A DNA stretch of 64,000 nucleotides from Oceanobacillus damuensis (GTDB taxonomy: Bacteria; Bacillota; Bacilli; Bacillales; Amphibacillaceae), in assembly GCF_001618145.1 (NCBI RefSeq), contig NZ_LQNF01000009.1, forward strand, positions 1-64,000. Direction: 5' to 3'. The position numbers and the translations under genes are program-made. The notes below the pieces were generated by a model. The model was not told the origin of the DNA, did no database searches, and saw nothing but the letters and a program-made list of their open reading frames with translations. Shown piece after piece: positions 55,257-64,000 of this stretch (the stretch's first letter is position 1; the number at the start of each line of letters is the position of its first letter).

Positions 55257-56252
55257 TTGAAAATACACATTGTTCAAAAAGGAGATACATTGTGGGAAAT
55301 CTCCAAGAAGTATGGCGTGGATTTTGAAGAACTAAAAGGAATAAATTCGCAGTTGTCCAGTCCGGATATGATCATGCCGGGGATGAAAATTAAAATACCT
55401 GGTACATCAAAACAAGTTCAGAAAGAAAATGTTGCACTCAAAGAAACAAAAAAGGAAACAGTACAGCAGCCATATAAGGATTTCTCACCAAAACCAATAG
55501 CTGCAATTCAAGAGGATGATGCTAAAGTCCAAAAACCGGTAAAGCCGAAAATGCCAATACCATCATTGCCACAAATGCCGGTATATGAACAGGATATCAA
55601 ACAATATACAACGATAAACTTCCCGCAAATGCCGCAAATGAAAGCACCACAAGTAAAACCTGAAAAGGAAAAAGTTAAAAAAGAAGAAGTTAAGCAACAA
55701 CAACCAATCATGAAGCCAATACAAAAGCCACAACAGCAGCCTGTAAAGCTGCCGCAGTCAACTATGAAGCCGGCACAGCAACCTATACAACCGACACAGC
55801 AACCCGTACAACCGACACAACAGGCACCTGTATATCAACCTATACATCACCAGCCAATGCAGCATCCGTGTCCTCCTGTCATCCCTGTATGCTGGCACCA
55901 TTTCCACCATCCATACTGTCCACCTATGCCATATCATCACACACCGATTCCTTACGGTGAGCAAATGAATCCCAATTTTACTATGCCTGCCCAGGATTTC
56001 AATGTAGCTGATTGCGGCTGTAACGGAGGTCAAACGATGGCATATGGCCAGATGGATCCGGGCTTGTATCCAATGGCGGATGGTTACAGTGTACAACAAC
56101 AGCCATTTGGTGGAATGTATCCACCGCAGTTTGGCAGTATGCAGGACGATGGCAGTCTTTATCCACAACCACCAGCATTTCCAGGGTTCTCTGCTTTACG
56201 TAAAGAAGAGAATGATCAAGAAATGGATGAAGAAAAAGAGAATGACGAATAG
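55257..56252 (+). CDS. safA: Spore coat assembly protein SafA
   Basis: A 331-residue protein with one N-terminal LysM domain (VQKGDTLWEISKKYGVDFEEL...MIMPGMKIKIP), which targets it to the cortex/coat boundary, then a low-complexity region rich in Pro and Gln with short repeats of the type QPTQQPVQPTQQ (about residues 160-200), then a His/Pro/Tyr-rich and Met/Gly-rich tail. The start is TTG after AAAGGAG. Known SafA works with SpoVID to build the inner coat. Confidence 0.9.
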   Translation: MKIHIVQKGDTLWEISKKYGVDFEELKGINSQLSSPDMIMPGMKIKIPGTSKQVQKENVALKETKKETVQQPYKDFSPKPIAAIQEDDAKVQKPVKPKMPIPSLPQMPVYEQDIKQYTTINFPQMPQMKAPQVKPEKEKVKKEEVKQQQPIMKPIQKPQQQPVKLPQSTMKPAQQPIQPTQQPVQPTQQAPVYQPIHHQPMQHPCPPVIPVCWHHFHHPYCPPMPYHHTPIPYGEQMNPNFTMPAQDFNVADCGCNGGQTMAYGQMDPGLYPMADGYSVQQQPFGGMYPPQFGSMQDDGSLYPQPPAFPGFSALRKEENDQEMDEEKENDE

Positions 56253-56260
56253 AAAATCAG

Positions 56261-56290
56261 CAGAGACGAATATCATTCGTCTCTGTTAGT
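56261..56290 (+). terminator. Hairpin after safA
   Basis: CAGAGACGAA pairs with TTCGTCTCTG around TATCA; the T tail is short (TTAGTTTA). Confidence 0.7.
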
Positions 56291-56326
56291 TTATGGTGAA
56301 AAAAAGCGAAATAATGGCATTATTTT

Positions 56327-56354
56327 TTGAAAAATACTTAATCAATGTTAAAAT
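56327..56354 (+). promoter_or_regulatory. Promoter of nadE
   Basis: TTGAAA (56327-56332), 16 bp, TAAAAT (56349-56354) with extended TG, about 34 bp before the start. Confidence 0.7.
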
Positions 56355-56387
56355 ATAGGAAATATAATGCAGCAAGGAGAGATTACA

Positions 56388-57128
56388 ATGGAAAAAGATG
56401 TACATGGGATTGTGGAATGGCTCCAGAATCAGGTTAAAGAAACTGGGGTAGATGGTCTGCTTGTCGGAGTTAGTGGCGGTCTTGATTCTGCAGTGGTTGC
56501 CAATTTAATCAAACGGGCATGTCCGGATAACTCTCTCGGTGTCATGATGCCAATCTATACATCCGCTTCCGATTTGGGTGACGCTGAAAATGTAATTGAA
56601 AAATGTGGGATCGATTCGATGCTCGTTGACCTGACAGAGACCCATGAGGTGATGTATTCCCAGATTCAAAAAGGCTTGAAGGAAAAAGGCGAGTTCAATG
56701 AAGAGAATGACCGACTGGCCGGAGCAAACCTTAGGGCGAGACTTAGAATGGGAACATTATATACCATAGCGACGAACTACAATTATCTCGTTGTAGGTAC
56801 GGATAATGCTGCAGAATGGTATACAGGTTACTTTACGAAATACGGTGATGGCGGTGTGGATATCCTTCCCCTTGTCGAATATACAAAAACAGAAGTTAGG
56901 GAACTTGCCAAGTATCTTGATGTTCCAGAACATATTGTGACAAAAAAACCGAGTGCAGATCTATGGGAAGATCAGACAGACGAAGCGGAAATGGGTGTAA
57001 CCTATGATACGATTGATGCCTATTTGAAAGGCCAAAATATCGCAGAAAAAGATATAGAAATCATAGAGGATTTGCATAGACGGACAGCTCATAAACGTGA
57101 GGCACATCCAAAATATACAAGAAGCTGA
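56388..57128 (+). CDS. nadE: NAD+ synthetase, ammonia-dependent
   Basis: A 246-residue N-type ATP pyrophosphatase that amidates deamido-NAD. The PP-loop VGVSGGLDSAVVANL (near residue 28), RARLRMGTLYTIA, VVGTDNAAEWYTGYFTKYGDGG and PSADLWEDQTDEAEMG are diagnostic. It lacks a glutaminase domain, so it uses free ammonia. ATG at 56388 follows AAGGAGA; an ATG seven codons upstream is less suitable. It is shorter than B. subtilis NadE (272 aa) and more like clostridial/archaeal forms. It sits where B. subtilis carries the nadABC-nifS region nearby. Confidence 0.93.
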   Translation: MEKDVHGIVEWLQNQVKETGVDGLLVGVSGGLDSAVVANLIKRACPDNSLGVMMPIYTSASDLGDAENVIEKCGIDSMLVDLTETHEVMYSQIQKGLKEKGEFNEENDRLAGANLRARLRMGTLYTIATNYNYLVVGTDNAAEWYTGYFTKYGDGGVDILPLVEYTKTEVRELAKYLDVPEHIVTKKPSADLWEDQTDEAEMGVTYDTIDAYLKGQNIAEKDIEIIEDLHRRTAHKREAHPKYTRS

Positions 57129-57154
57129 TTTTTCCTTAATTTAACTGTGTAATA

Positions 57155-57191
57155 AAACCTCCCTTATACAAACTATGTATAAGGGAGGTTT
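57155..57191 (+). promoter_or_regulatory. 15-bp hairpin covering the ribosome site of the next gene
   Basis: AAACCTCCCTTATAC (57155-57169) pairs perfectly with GTATAAGGGAGGTTT (57177-57191) around a 7-base loop. The right arm contains AAGGGAGG, the Shine-Dalgarno of the lipoprotein gene that starts at 57199. No T run follows, so it acts poorly as a terminator and would hide the ribosome site. Confidence 0.7.
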
Positions 57192-57198
57192 GCATTCT

Positions 57199-57753
57199 AT
57201 GACAATAAAAAAAATAACCCCATTCATTCTAATGGTGTCAATTGTTGGTGCCTGTAACGGTGGAGCTCAAAATACTTCGGAACAGAGTTATGATGATTCG
57301 GTGCAGCCAATGCATTTTGATGAGAAAACAGAAGATATCTATGATGAACAGGAACCTTCGATTGGAGATATGGGTGGTTATCATCAAAGCGAACAAAGAA
57401 ATGTAAATAAGTCTGATTTCAGTGAATATAGTGATGTTTTTACCAACGAGGAATCAATCCGTATATCAGAGGAATTGGCGAATCAGAAGGATATTATCCA
57501 GGCCCAGGTAGCCTCGACAGATGACCGTATCATTGTTGCTGTCATGCTGCGTGAGCATTTTGACCACCACGCATCTGTTGATATTGAAAGTGAAGTAAGG
57601 AAAATAGTGCCGGAAACGGAAAAGCAGATTACCGTCTATACAGACGATATACAATGGGATCGCATGAAAAATCTGGATGCAAGGCTGCAGGCGAAAACGA
57701 TTGGTGAAGACATGGAGATCTTCGTGGAGGAATTGTTCCAATTGAATGACTGA
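57199..57753 (+). CDS. YhcN/YlaJ-family sporulation lipoprotein, CoxA-like
   Basis: A 184-residue lipoprotein: short signal peptide with lipobox VGAC (about residues 16-19), an acidic disordered stretch, and a C-terminal YhcN/YlaJ domain (residues 85-180; IRISEELANQKDIIQAQVASTDDRIIVAVML, then ITVYTDDIQWDRM). Family members reach the spore inner membrane or cortex; B. subtilis CoxA (YrbB) lies between safA and yrbC, and this gene occupies nearly the same place. The ATG at 57199 has its Shine-Dalgarno inside a perfect hairpin. Confidence 0.83.
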   Translation: MTIKKITPFILMVSIVGACNGGAQNTSEQSYDDSVQPMHFDEKTEDIYDEQEPSIGDMGGYHQSEQRNVNKSDFSEYSDVFTNEESIRISEELANQKDIIQAQVASTDDRIIVAVMLREHFDHHASVDIESEVRKIVPETEKQITVYTDDIQWDRMKNLDARLQAKTIGEDMEIFVEELFQLND

Positions 57754-57840
57754 TACATGGAGCTTTCAAAGGGTTTCTCTTTTCCGGGACCGTATTATTT
57801 GGTATAGTAAGAAAAGAATTTCTAGAGAGGGGAAAGTCTA

Positions 57841-58572
57841 ATGGCTGGTCATTCAAAGTGGAAAAATATACAAAAAAGAAAAAATGCACAGGATGCCAAA
57901 AAAGGAAAAGTCTTTATGAGGCATGCTAAAGATATCTATAATGCGGCGAAACAAGGTGGAGGAGATCTCGATACAAACGCCTCTTTGCGAACTGCAGTGG
58001 AAAAAGCGAAAGCCGATAACATGCCCAATGAGAATATCGACAGAAATATCAAAAAGGCAACAGGTACGCTTGATGGAGCGACATATGAGGAAATCACCTA
58101 TGAAGGTTATGGACCTGGTGGTGTTGCAGTCATTGTAAATGTCCTGACTGATAATAAAAATAGAACTGCGGCAGATATTAGACATGCATTCAAGAAAAAT
58201 GGCGGAAATCTCGGAGAAAATGGAAGTGTCTCCTTTATGTTCGATCGGAAAGGATATATCGTTATCTCCAATGAAGAAGGCTCTATCGATGAAGATTCCA
58301 TTACATTGGATGCTCTTGAAGCGGGAGCAGAGGATATCACAAACCAGGAAGATGCCTATGAAATTTTCACAGAACCTGAAAACTATCAGGAAGTAGTTGA
58401 TCGTCTTAAAGAAAACGGCTATGAGATTGCTGATGGAGAAGTGACGCTTATCCCGCAGAATTATAATAAATTACCTAAAGAAGATGAAGATAAGATGATG
58501 AACCTTATTGATACATTGGAAGAAAGCGAAGATGTGCAGGATATTCATCATAATCTCGAAGAATCCAATTAA
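57841..58572 (+). CDS. yebC: YebC/PmpR-family protein
   Basis: A 243-residue protein of the YebC family, starting [22 protein letters not shown], with the three-domain pattern (helical domain, then two alpha/beta domains around [18 protein letters not shown] and [15 protein letters not shown]). Described as a transcription regulator in some bacteria and more recently as a factor relieving ribosome stalling; the role here is not certain. AGAGGGGA precedes the ATG, and an extended -10 (TGGTATAGT, 57800-57808) lies upstream. Equivalent to yrbC of B. subtilis. Confidence 0.94.
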   Translation: MAGHSKWKNIQKRKNAQDAKKGKVFMRHAKDIYNAAKQGGGDLDTNASLRTAVEKAKADNMPNENIDRNIKKATGTLDGATYEEITYEGYGPGGVAVIVNVLTDNKNRTAADIRHAFKKNGGNLGENGSVSFMFDRKGYIVISNEEGSIDEDSITLDALEAGAEDITNQEDAYEIFTEPENYQEVVDRLKENGYEIADGEVTLIPQNYNKLPKEDEDKMMNLIDTLEESEDVQDIHHNLEESN

Positions 58573-58580
58573 ACCGCCGT

Positions 58581-58617
58581 ATAAACTTCTATTTCTATGC
58601 AGGAATAGAAGTTTATT
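58581..58617 (+). terminator. yebC terminator
   Basis: ATAAACTTCTATT pairs with AATAGAAGTTTAT around TCTATGCAGG; the T tail is short. Confidence 0.75.
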
Positions 58618-58660
58618 GCTTAGAACACATTTATGTTAAAATAAGTAGAGGAATGATTGC

Positions 58661-59269
58661 ATGATAGCATATATAAAAGGTCATCTGGCAATGATCCAGG
58701 ATGAATCCGTCATAGTGGATGTACATGGTGTCGGTTATGAGTTGGTCTGTGCAAATCCTTTTTCTTTTCAATCATCGCTGAATAAAGAGGTACTGATTAA
58801 TACATATCACTATGTCCGGGAAGATACACAAGTATTATTTGGCTTTAAAAACGAAGATGAGAAATATTTATTTACAAAACTGATTTCAGTGTCCGGTATT
58901 GGCCCAAAGGGTGCCCTGGCAATTCTTGCAGGTGTGGATATAGCTGGTTTTGTTTCGGCAATCGAACAGGAAGACGATAAGTTTCTTACAAGCTTTCCTG
59001 GCGTAGGCAAAAAAACAGCGAGACAGATTATTCTGGACTTAAAAGGTAAATTAACGACTGTATTCTCCGTGAATGCCAAAGAAGAAAAAGACCTTGTCGA
59101 GCAGGAAGGGAATGCATCCGAATCATACAGGGAAGCGGAAGAGGCGTTAAAAGCACTTGGTTATACAGACAGGGAAGTGAAAAGTGTTATTCCTGTGCTG
59201 AAAAAGGAAAAAATTACAAATACAGATGAAATAATACGTAAGGCGTTAGGATTACTCGTACGAAATTAA
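58661..59269 (+). CDS. ruvA: Holliday junction DNA helicase subunit RuvA
   Basis: A 202-residue junction-binding protein. An OB fold ([28 protein letters not shown]), two helix-hairpin-helix motifs ([32 protein letters not shown]) and a C-terminal domain III ([16 protein letters not shown]) that contacts RuvB are visible. An extended -10 (TGTTAAAAT, 58634-58642) lies just upstream. Followed by ruvB after 14 bp. Confidence 0.97.
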   Translation: MIAYIKGHLAMIQDESVIVDVHGVGYELVCANPFSFQSSLNKEVLINTYHYVREDTQVLFGFKNEDEKYLFTKLISVSGIGPKGALAILAGVDIAGFVSAIEQEDDKFLTSFPGVGKKTARQIILDLKGKLTTVFSVNAKEEKDLVEQEGNASESYREAEEALKALGYTDREVKSVIPVLKKEKITNTDEIIRKALGLLVRN

Positions 59270-59283
59270 AGGGGGGAAGTGAA

Positions 59284-60285
59284 ATGGAAGAGCGTATGGT
59301 GACCGGTGATTTGCAGGAAGATGATACAGCAATCGAACTGAGTCTTCGTCCAATAAGCCTGAGACAATATATTGGTCAGGATAAAGTCAAAGAGAATCTC
59401 AGTATATTCATTCAAGCTGCAAAAATGCGGGAAGAACCGTTGGATCATGTATTGTTATATGGACCGCCGGGGTTGGGAAAGACTACCTTAGCTGCAATTA
59501 TAGCGAATGAGATGGGTGTCAACTTCAGATCTACATCCGGTCCAGTCATCGAGCGTGCCGGAGATCTTGCTGCTATTCTGTCTTCCCTCGAACCAGGTGA
59601 TGTATTGTTTATTGATGAAGTACATCGTTTGCCAAGGGCTGTGGAAGAGGTCCTCTACCCTGCCATGGAGGATTTCTTTCTTGATATTGTCATTGGAACT
59701 GGTCCAAGTGCCAGATCGGTAAGGATTGATCTGCCCCCATTCACTCTTGTCGGTGCGACTACAAGAGCTGGATTGCTGACGGCCCCACTTCGGGACAGAT
59801 TTGGTGTTCTTAGCAGACTGGAATTTTATGAAGTAAAAGATCTGTGCTCCATTGTTGAAAGAACAGCTGAAATTTTTGATACGACGATTTCAAAAGAAGC
59901 AGCTACTGAAGTGGCACGCAGATCCAGAGGAACCCCCAGAATCGCTAATCGATTGCTCAAACGAATCCGGGATATTTCCCAGGTTAAGGGAGAAAAAGAA
60001 ATCAGCCTGGAATCAACGGATATCGCTTTAGAAATGCTTCAGGTCGATGATGCTGGGTTGGATCACATTGACCATAAAATCCTAAAAGGGATTATTGATG
60101 GATTCCAGGGTGGTCCGGTTGGTCTTGATACGATTGCTGCTACAATCGGAGAAGAATCCCAGACAATCGAGGACGTTTATGAGCCATACCTTCTGCAAAT
60201 CGGTTTTATCCAACGAACGCCGAGAGGAAGGATTGTAACTCCGAAAGCATATCAGCATTTGGGATTAAAAAGGCATGGTGAGTGA
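59284..60285 (+). CDS. ruvB: Holliday junction DNA helicase RuvB
   Basis: A 333-residue AAA+ motor driving branch migration. Walker [10 protein letters not shown], Walker B FIDEVHRL, sensor 1 GATTRAG, the arginine-containing PLRDRFG segment and a C-terminal winged helix ([22 protein letters not shown]) are intact. AAGGGGGGAAG precedes the ATG. Its stop is adjacent to the small downstream membrane gene. Confidence 0.97.
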   Translation: MEERMVTGDLQEDDTAIELSLRPISLRQYIGQDKVKENLSIFIQAAKMREEPLDHVLLYGPPGLGKTTLAAIIANEMGVNFRSTSGPVIERAGDLAAILSSLEPGDVLFIDEVHRLPRAVEEVLYPAMEDFFLDIVIGTGPSARSVRIDLPPFTLVGATTRAGLLTAPLRDRFGVLSRLEFYEVKDLCSIVERTAEIFDTTISKEAATEVARRSRGTPRIANRLLKRIRDISQVKGEKEISLESTDIALEMLQVDDAGLDHIDHKILKGIIDGFQGGPVGLDTIAATIGEESQTIEDVYEPYLLQIGFIQRTPRGRIVTPKAYQHLGLKRHGE

Positions 60286-60290
60286 TGAAT

Positions 60291-60482
60291 ATGGGCAGAC
60301 TTTTTATCATACTTGGTATTTTGTTTATCATTATCGGCCTCATATGGTCATTTATCGGAAAATTGCCAGGGGATATTACTTTTAAAAGAGGAAATTTCAC
60401 GGTTTATTTTCCTATCATGACATCTATTGTAGTCAGTATCATACTCTCATTGTTATTTTTTATATTTGGCAGATTTCGTTAA
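60291..60482 (+). CDS. DUF2905 family small membrane protein
   Basis: A 63-residue protein with two hydrophobic segments separated by GKLPGDITFKRGNFTVYFPI, the hallmark of the DUF2905 family. It is commonly found between ruvB and queA in Firmicutes; function unknown. ATG at 60291 has GGTGAG 8 bp upstream. Alternative starts at 60282 and 60285 overlap the ruvB stop. Confidence 0.85.
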   Translation: MGRLFIILGILFIIIGLIWSFIGKLPGDITFKRGNFTVYFPIMTSIVVSIILSLLFFIFGRFR

Positions 60483-60503
60483 GATACAGTTAGGAGATTT
60501 ATT

Positions 60504-62688
<2,185 letters not shown>

Positions 62689-62715
62689 TTTAATGAAGAA
62701 ATGAGGTGAAAATAT

Positions 62716-62976
62716 ATGGAAATGTTAGTATCATTATTACCTATTATCCTGATGTTCGTCATTTTTTACTTCTTGCTTATTCGTCCGCAGCAAAAACGTC
62801 AAAAGCAAGTAAGACAAATGCAGAACGACCTGCAAAAAGGCGATGAGATCGTAACGATCGGTGGTTTGCACGCAAAGGTCCATGCACTTGATGAAGCTAC
62901 AATCGTCCTGATTACTGGCGATGGAGCGAAACTTACTTATGACCGCTCAGCGATCCGCGAAGTAAAACAGTCTTGA
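62716..62976 (+). CDS. yajC: Preprotein translocase accessory subunit YajC
   Basis: An 86-residue protein with one N-terminal membrane helix (residues 4-22) ending in LLIRPQQKRQKQ, then a small cytoplasmic domain (DLQKGDEIVTIGGLHAKVHAL). It associates with SecDF at the translocon. TGAGGTG precedes the ATG. Equivalent to yrbF. Confidence 0.96.
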   Translation: MEMLVSLLPIILMFVIFYFLLIRPQQKRQKQVRQMQNDLQKGDEIVTIGGLHAKVHALDEATIVLITGDGAKLTYDRSAIREVKQS

Positions 62977-63104
62977 TAAGTATCGGGTCATAAGCCAAAG
63001 ATGATGATCTTTGGCTATGCAGGTACTCGTTTTATGTATTTTTCAGTACATAGATGACTTTACAACTTAATCGATGTTAACGGAATGTTAACGCTAGAAG
63101 CAGA

Positions 63105-63139
63105 AAAGAAGTTAATGCACAGGCATTAACTTCTTTTTA
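63105..63139. terminator. Bidirectional terminator between yajC and yrzE
   Basis: AAGAAGTTAATGC pairs with GCATTAACTTCTT around ACAG, flanked by A and T runs. A second stem without a T tail (AGCCAAAGAT/ATCTTTGGCT, about 62994-63017) lies closer to yajC. Confidence 0.9.
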
Positions 63140-63149
63140 TTCGATAGAG

Positions 63150-63530
63150 TCACTCACTTGGTTCCCCTGCGACATTCACTCCAATGATACCGCCTAATAA
63201 TGCGACAGCAAGATACGCAAGGTGGTAAAGGGACTGTTCGAGTGAAAATCCTTGCTGGTATCCAAGGTACTGTACCAAAAAAATAATGAGAGAAAATCCG
63301 AGTCCAATTGTACCTCCTATCATCCATCCTTTAGCTTTTCCTTTAATTCCCGCCGTGATTCCACCACTGAAAAGTGCCACAAGTCCAATAATCAATGTTG
63401 CCCATTCCAGTCCCGGCCGTTCAAATGAAGTGAAATTCAGAATAAGAGCTAATACAAAACTGGATATTAGAATGATACCGAAGACTACAATCCACCCATA
63501 CAACAATGCAATAAATTGATTTTTTTGCAT
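63150..63530 (-). CDS. yrzE: TIGR04086 family membrane protein (YrzE-like)
   Basis: A 126-residue protein with four hydrophobic segments and glycine-rich turns (SGGITAGIKGKAKGWMIGGTIGLGF, LLGGIIGVNVAG). This matches the small TIGR04086/YrzE membrane family found beside yrbF in Bacillaceae. Function unknown. The ATG at 63530 follows AGGGGGG; an in-frame GTG at 63563 is less likely. Confidence 0.82.
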   Translation of the reverse strand: MQKNQFIALLYGWIVVFGIILISSFVLALILNFTSFERPGLEWATLIIGLVALFSGGITAGIKGKAKGWMIGGTIGLGFSLIIFLVQYLGYQQGFSLEQSLYHLAYLAVALLGGIIGVNVAGEPSE

Positions 63531-63660
63531 CTGTTTCCCCCCTAATGTTTGTCCGTCTATCACTATATTATTCCTGACAAATTAATTTAGAAGAAAATAT
63601 TTAAATTTTCCAAGCATATAATCTATAGAAGAATTTACCTTTGGATGAAAGAGGGGTAAT

Positions 63661-64000
63661 ATGGATGTCATCCTTGCAGCTTTAATTTTTGTAATCAGTT
63701 ATTTTTTTATTATGACAGAAAAAATAAACCGTGCTATTGCGGCACTTGCAGGAGGGGTACTCCTACTACTGACTGGAATATATTCGACATATGAAGTGTT
63801 CTTTCAGTATATAGACTGGAATACAATTGCACTATTGTTCTCGATGATGGTACTGATATCCATCACAGAGAAGACAGGTTTATTTACATTTATAGCAATC
63901 CGGTTTGCACAGAATGCACGAGGGAATCCAATATATCTTTTAATAGGTTCGGCATTGCTTACCGCATTAGGCTCTGCATTCCTTGATAATGTAACAACGG
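63661..64000 (+). CDS. ArsB/NhaD-type permease, N-terminal part (runs off the window)
   Basis: The first 113 codons of an ion transporter. The ATG is preceded by GAGGGGT. Three or four hydrophobic segments are seen, with ISYFFIMTEKINRAIAALAGG, NTIALLFSMMVLI and the membrane-reentrant signature SAFLDNVTT typical of the ArsB/NhaD and SLC13-like superfamily. The substrate cannot be told from this fragment; anion, arsenite or sodium/proton exchange are all possible. B. subtilis has spoVB at about this place. Confidence 0.8.
   Translation, partial: MDVILAALIFVISYFFIMTEKINRAIAALAGGVLLLLTGIYSTYEVFFQYIDWNTIALLFSMMVLISITEKTGLFTFIAIRFAQNARGNPIYLLIGSALLTALGSAFLDNVTT

Noticed and set aside
55680-55860. 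Tandem repeat or CRISPR-like pattern in safA
   Set aside because: These are codons for Pro/Gln-rich repeats within a gene; there are no spacers or conserved repeat units.

Overview
The window is chromosomal DNA from a low-GC, endospore-forming, Gram-positive bacterium of the family Bacillaceae. Three things support this: strong GGAGG-type ribosome binding sites with frequent GTG and TTG starts, many sporulation genes (gerE, gerM, spoVID, ysxE, spoIIB, spoIVFA, spoIVFB, spo0B, safA and a CoxA-like lipoprotein), and a gene order that follows the lcfA to yrbF arc of Bacillus subtilis. Several B. subtilis neighbours are missing (lysC, the ilv-leu cluster, lonB, comC, maf, pheB, nadABC). Together with the repeats, this suggests a relative such as the Oceanobacillus/Virgibacillus group; that placement is inference.

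Layout. 1-300: truncated end of an intergenic repeat. 0.45-5.5 kb: fatty acid degradation regulon (lcfA, fadR, fadB, etfB, etfA) with a clear FadR operator at fadR. 5.9-8.1 kb: trxA and uvrC. 8.2-12.2 kb: yslB (reverse) and sdhCAB. 12.3-12.9 kb: full two-module repeat, inverted. 12.9-18.8 kb: ysmA, gerE (reverse, SigK-type promoter), ysmB, racE, gerM, a decayed repeat, rph, rdgB, ysnB. 18.8-19.3 kb: tRNA-Gly(TCC) and tRNA-Arg(TCT) behind a strong promoter. 19.4-26.5 kb: protein quality control (ysoA, tig, clpX, lonA) and the ribosome-assembly GTPase ysxC. 27.2-33.9 kb: hemAXCDBL for tetrapyrrole synthesis behind a structured leader. 33.9-39.5 kb: spoVID, ysxE, a small reverse membrane-protein gene, and valS behind a T-box. 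39.5-41.2 kb: two overlapping ATP-grasp ligase genes on the reverse strand, the clearest accessory cassette here. 41.3-50.6 kb: folC, spoIIB, radC, mreBCD, minCD, spoIVFAB. 50.6-51.1 kb: third repeat copy. 51.1-54.2 kb: rplU-prp-rpmA with an L21-type leader, spo0B and obg. 54.2-57.8 kb: pheA, safA, nadE and a CoxA-like lipoprotein. 57.8-63.0 kb: yebC, ruvAB, a DUF2905 gene, queA, tgt, yajC. The window closes with a reverse-strand YrzE-like membrane protein and the start of an ArsB/NhaD-type permease.

Most of the window is housekeeping or sporulation. The parts I cannot explain with known families are: the repeat family, whose flanking arms differ between copies yet stay self-complementary; the ATP-grasp pair inserted between valS and folC; the hemA leader; a perfect 17-bp palindrome in the lcfA promoter; a hairpin that buries a lipoprotein Shine-Dalgarno sequence; and a two-segment small membrane protein. 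No CRISPR array, prophage, transposase or rRNA gene was seen.
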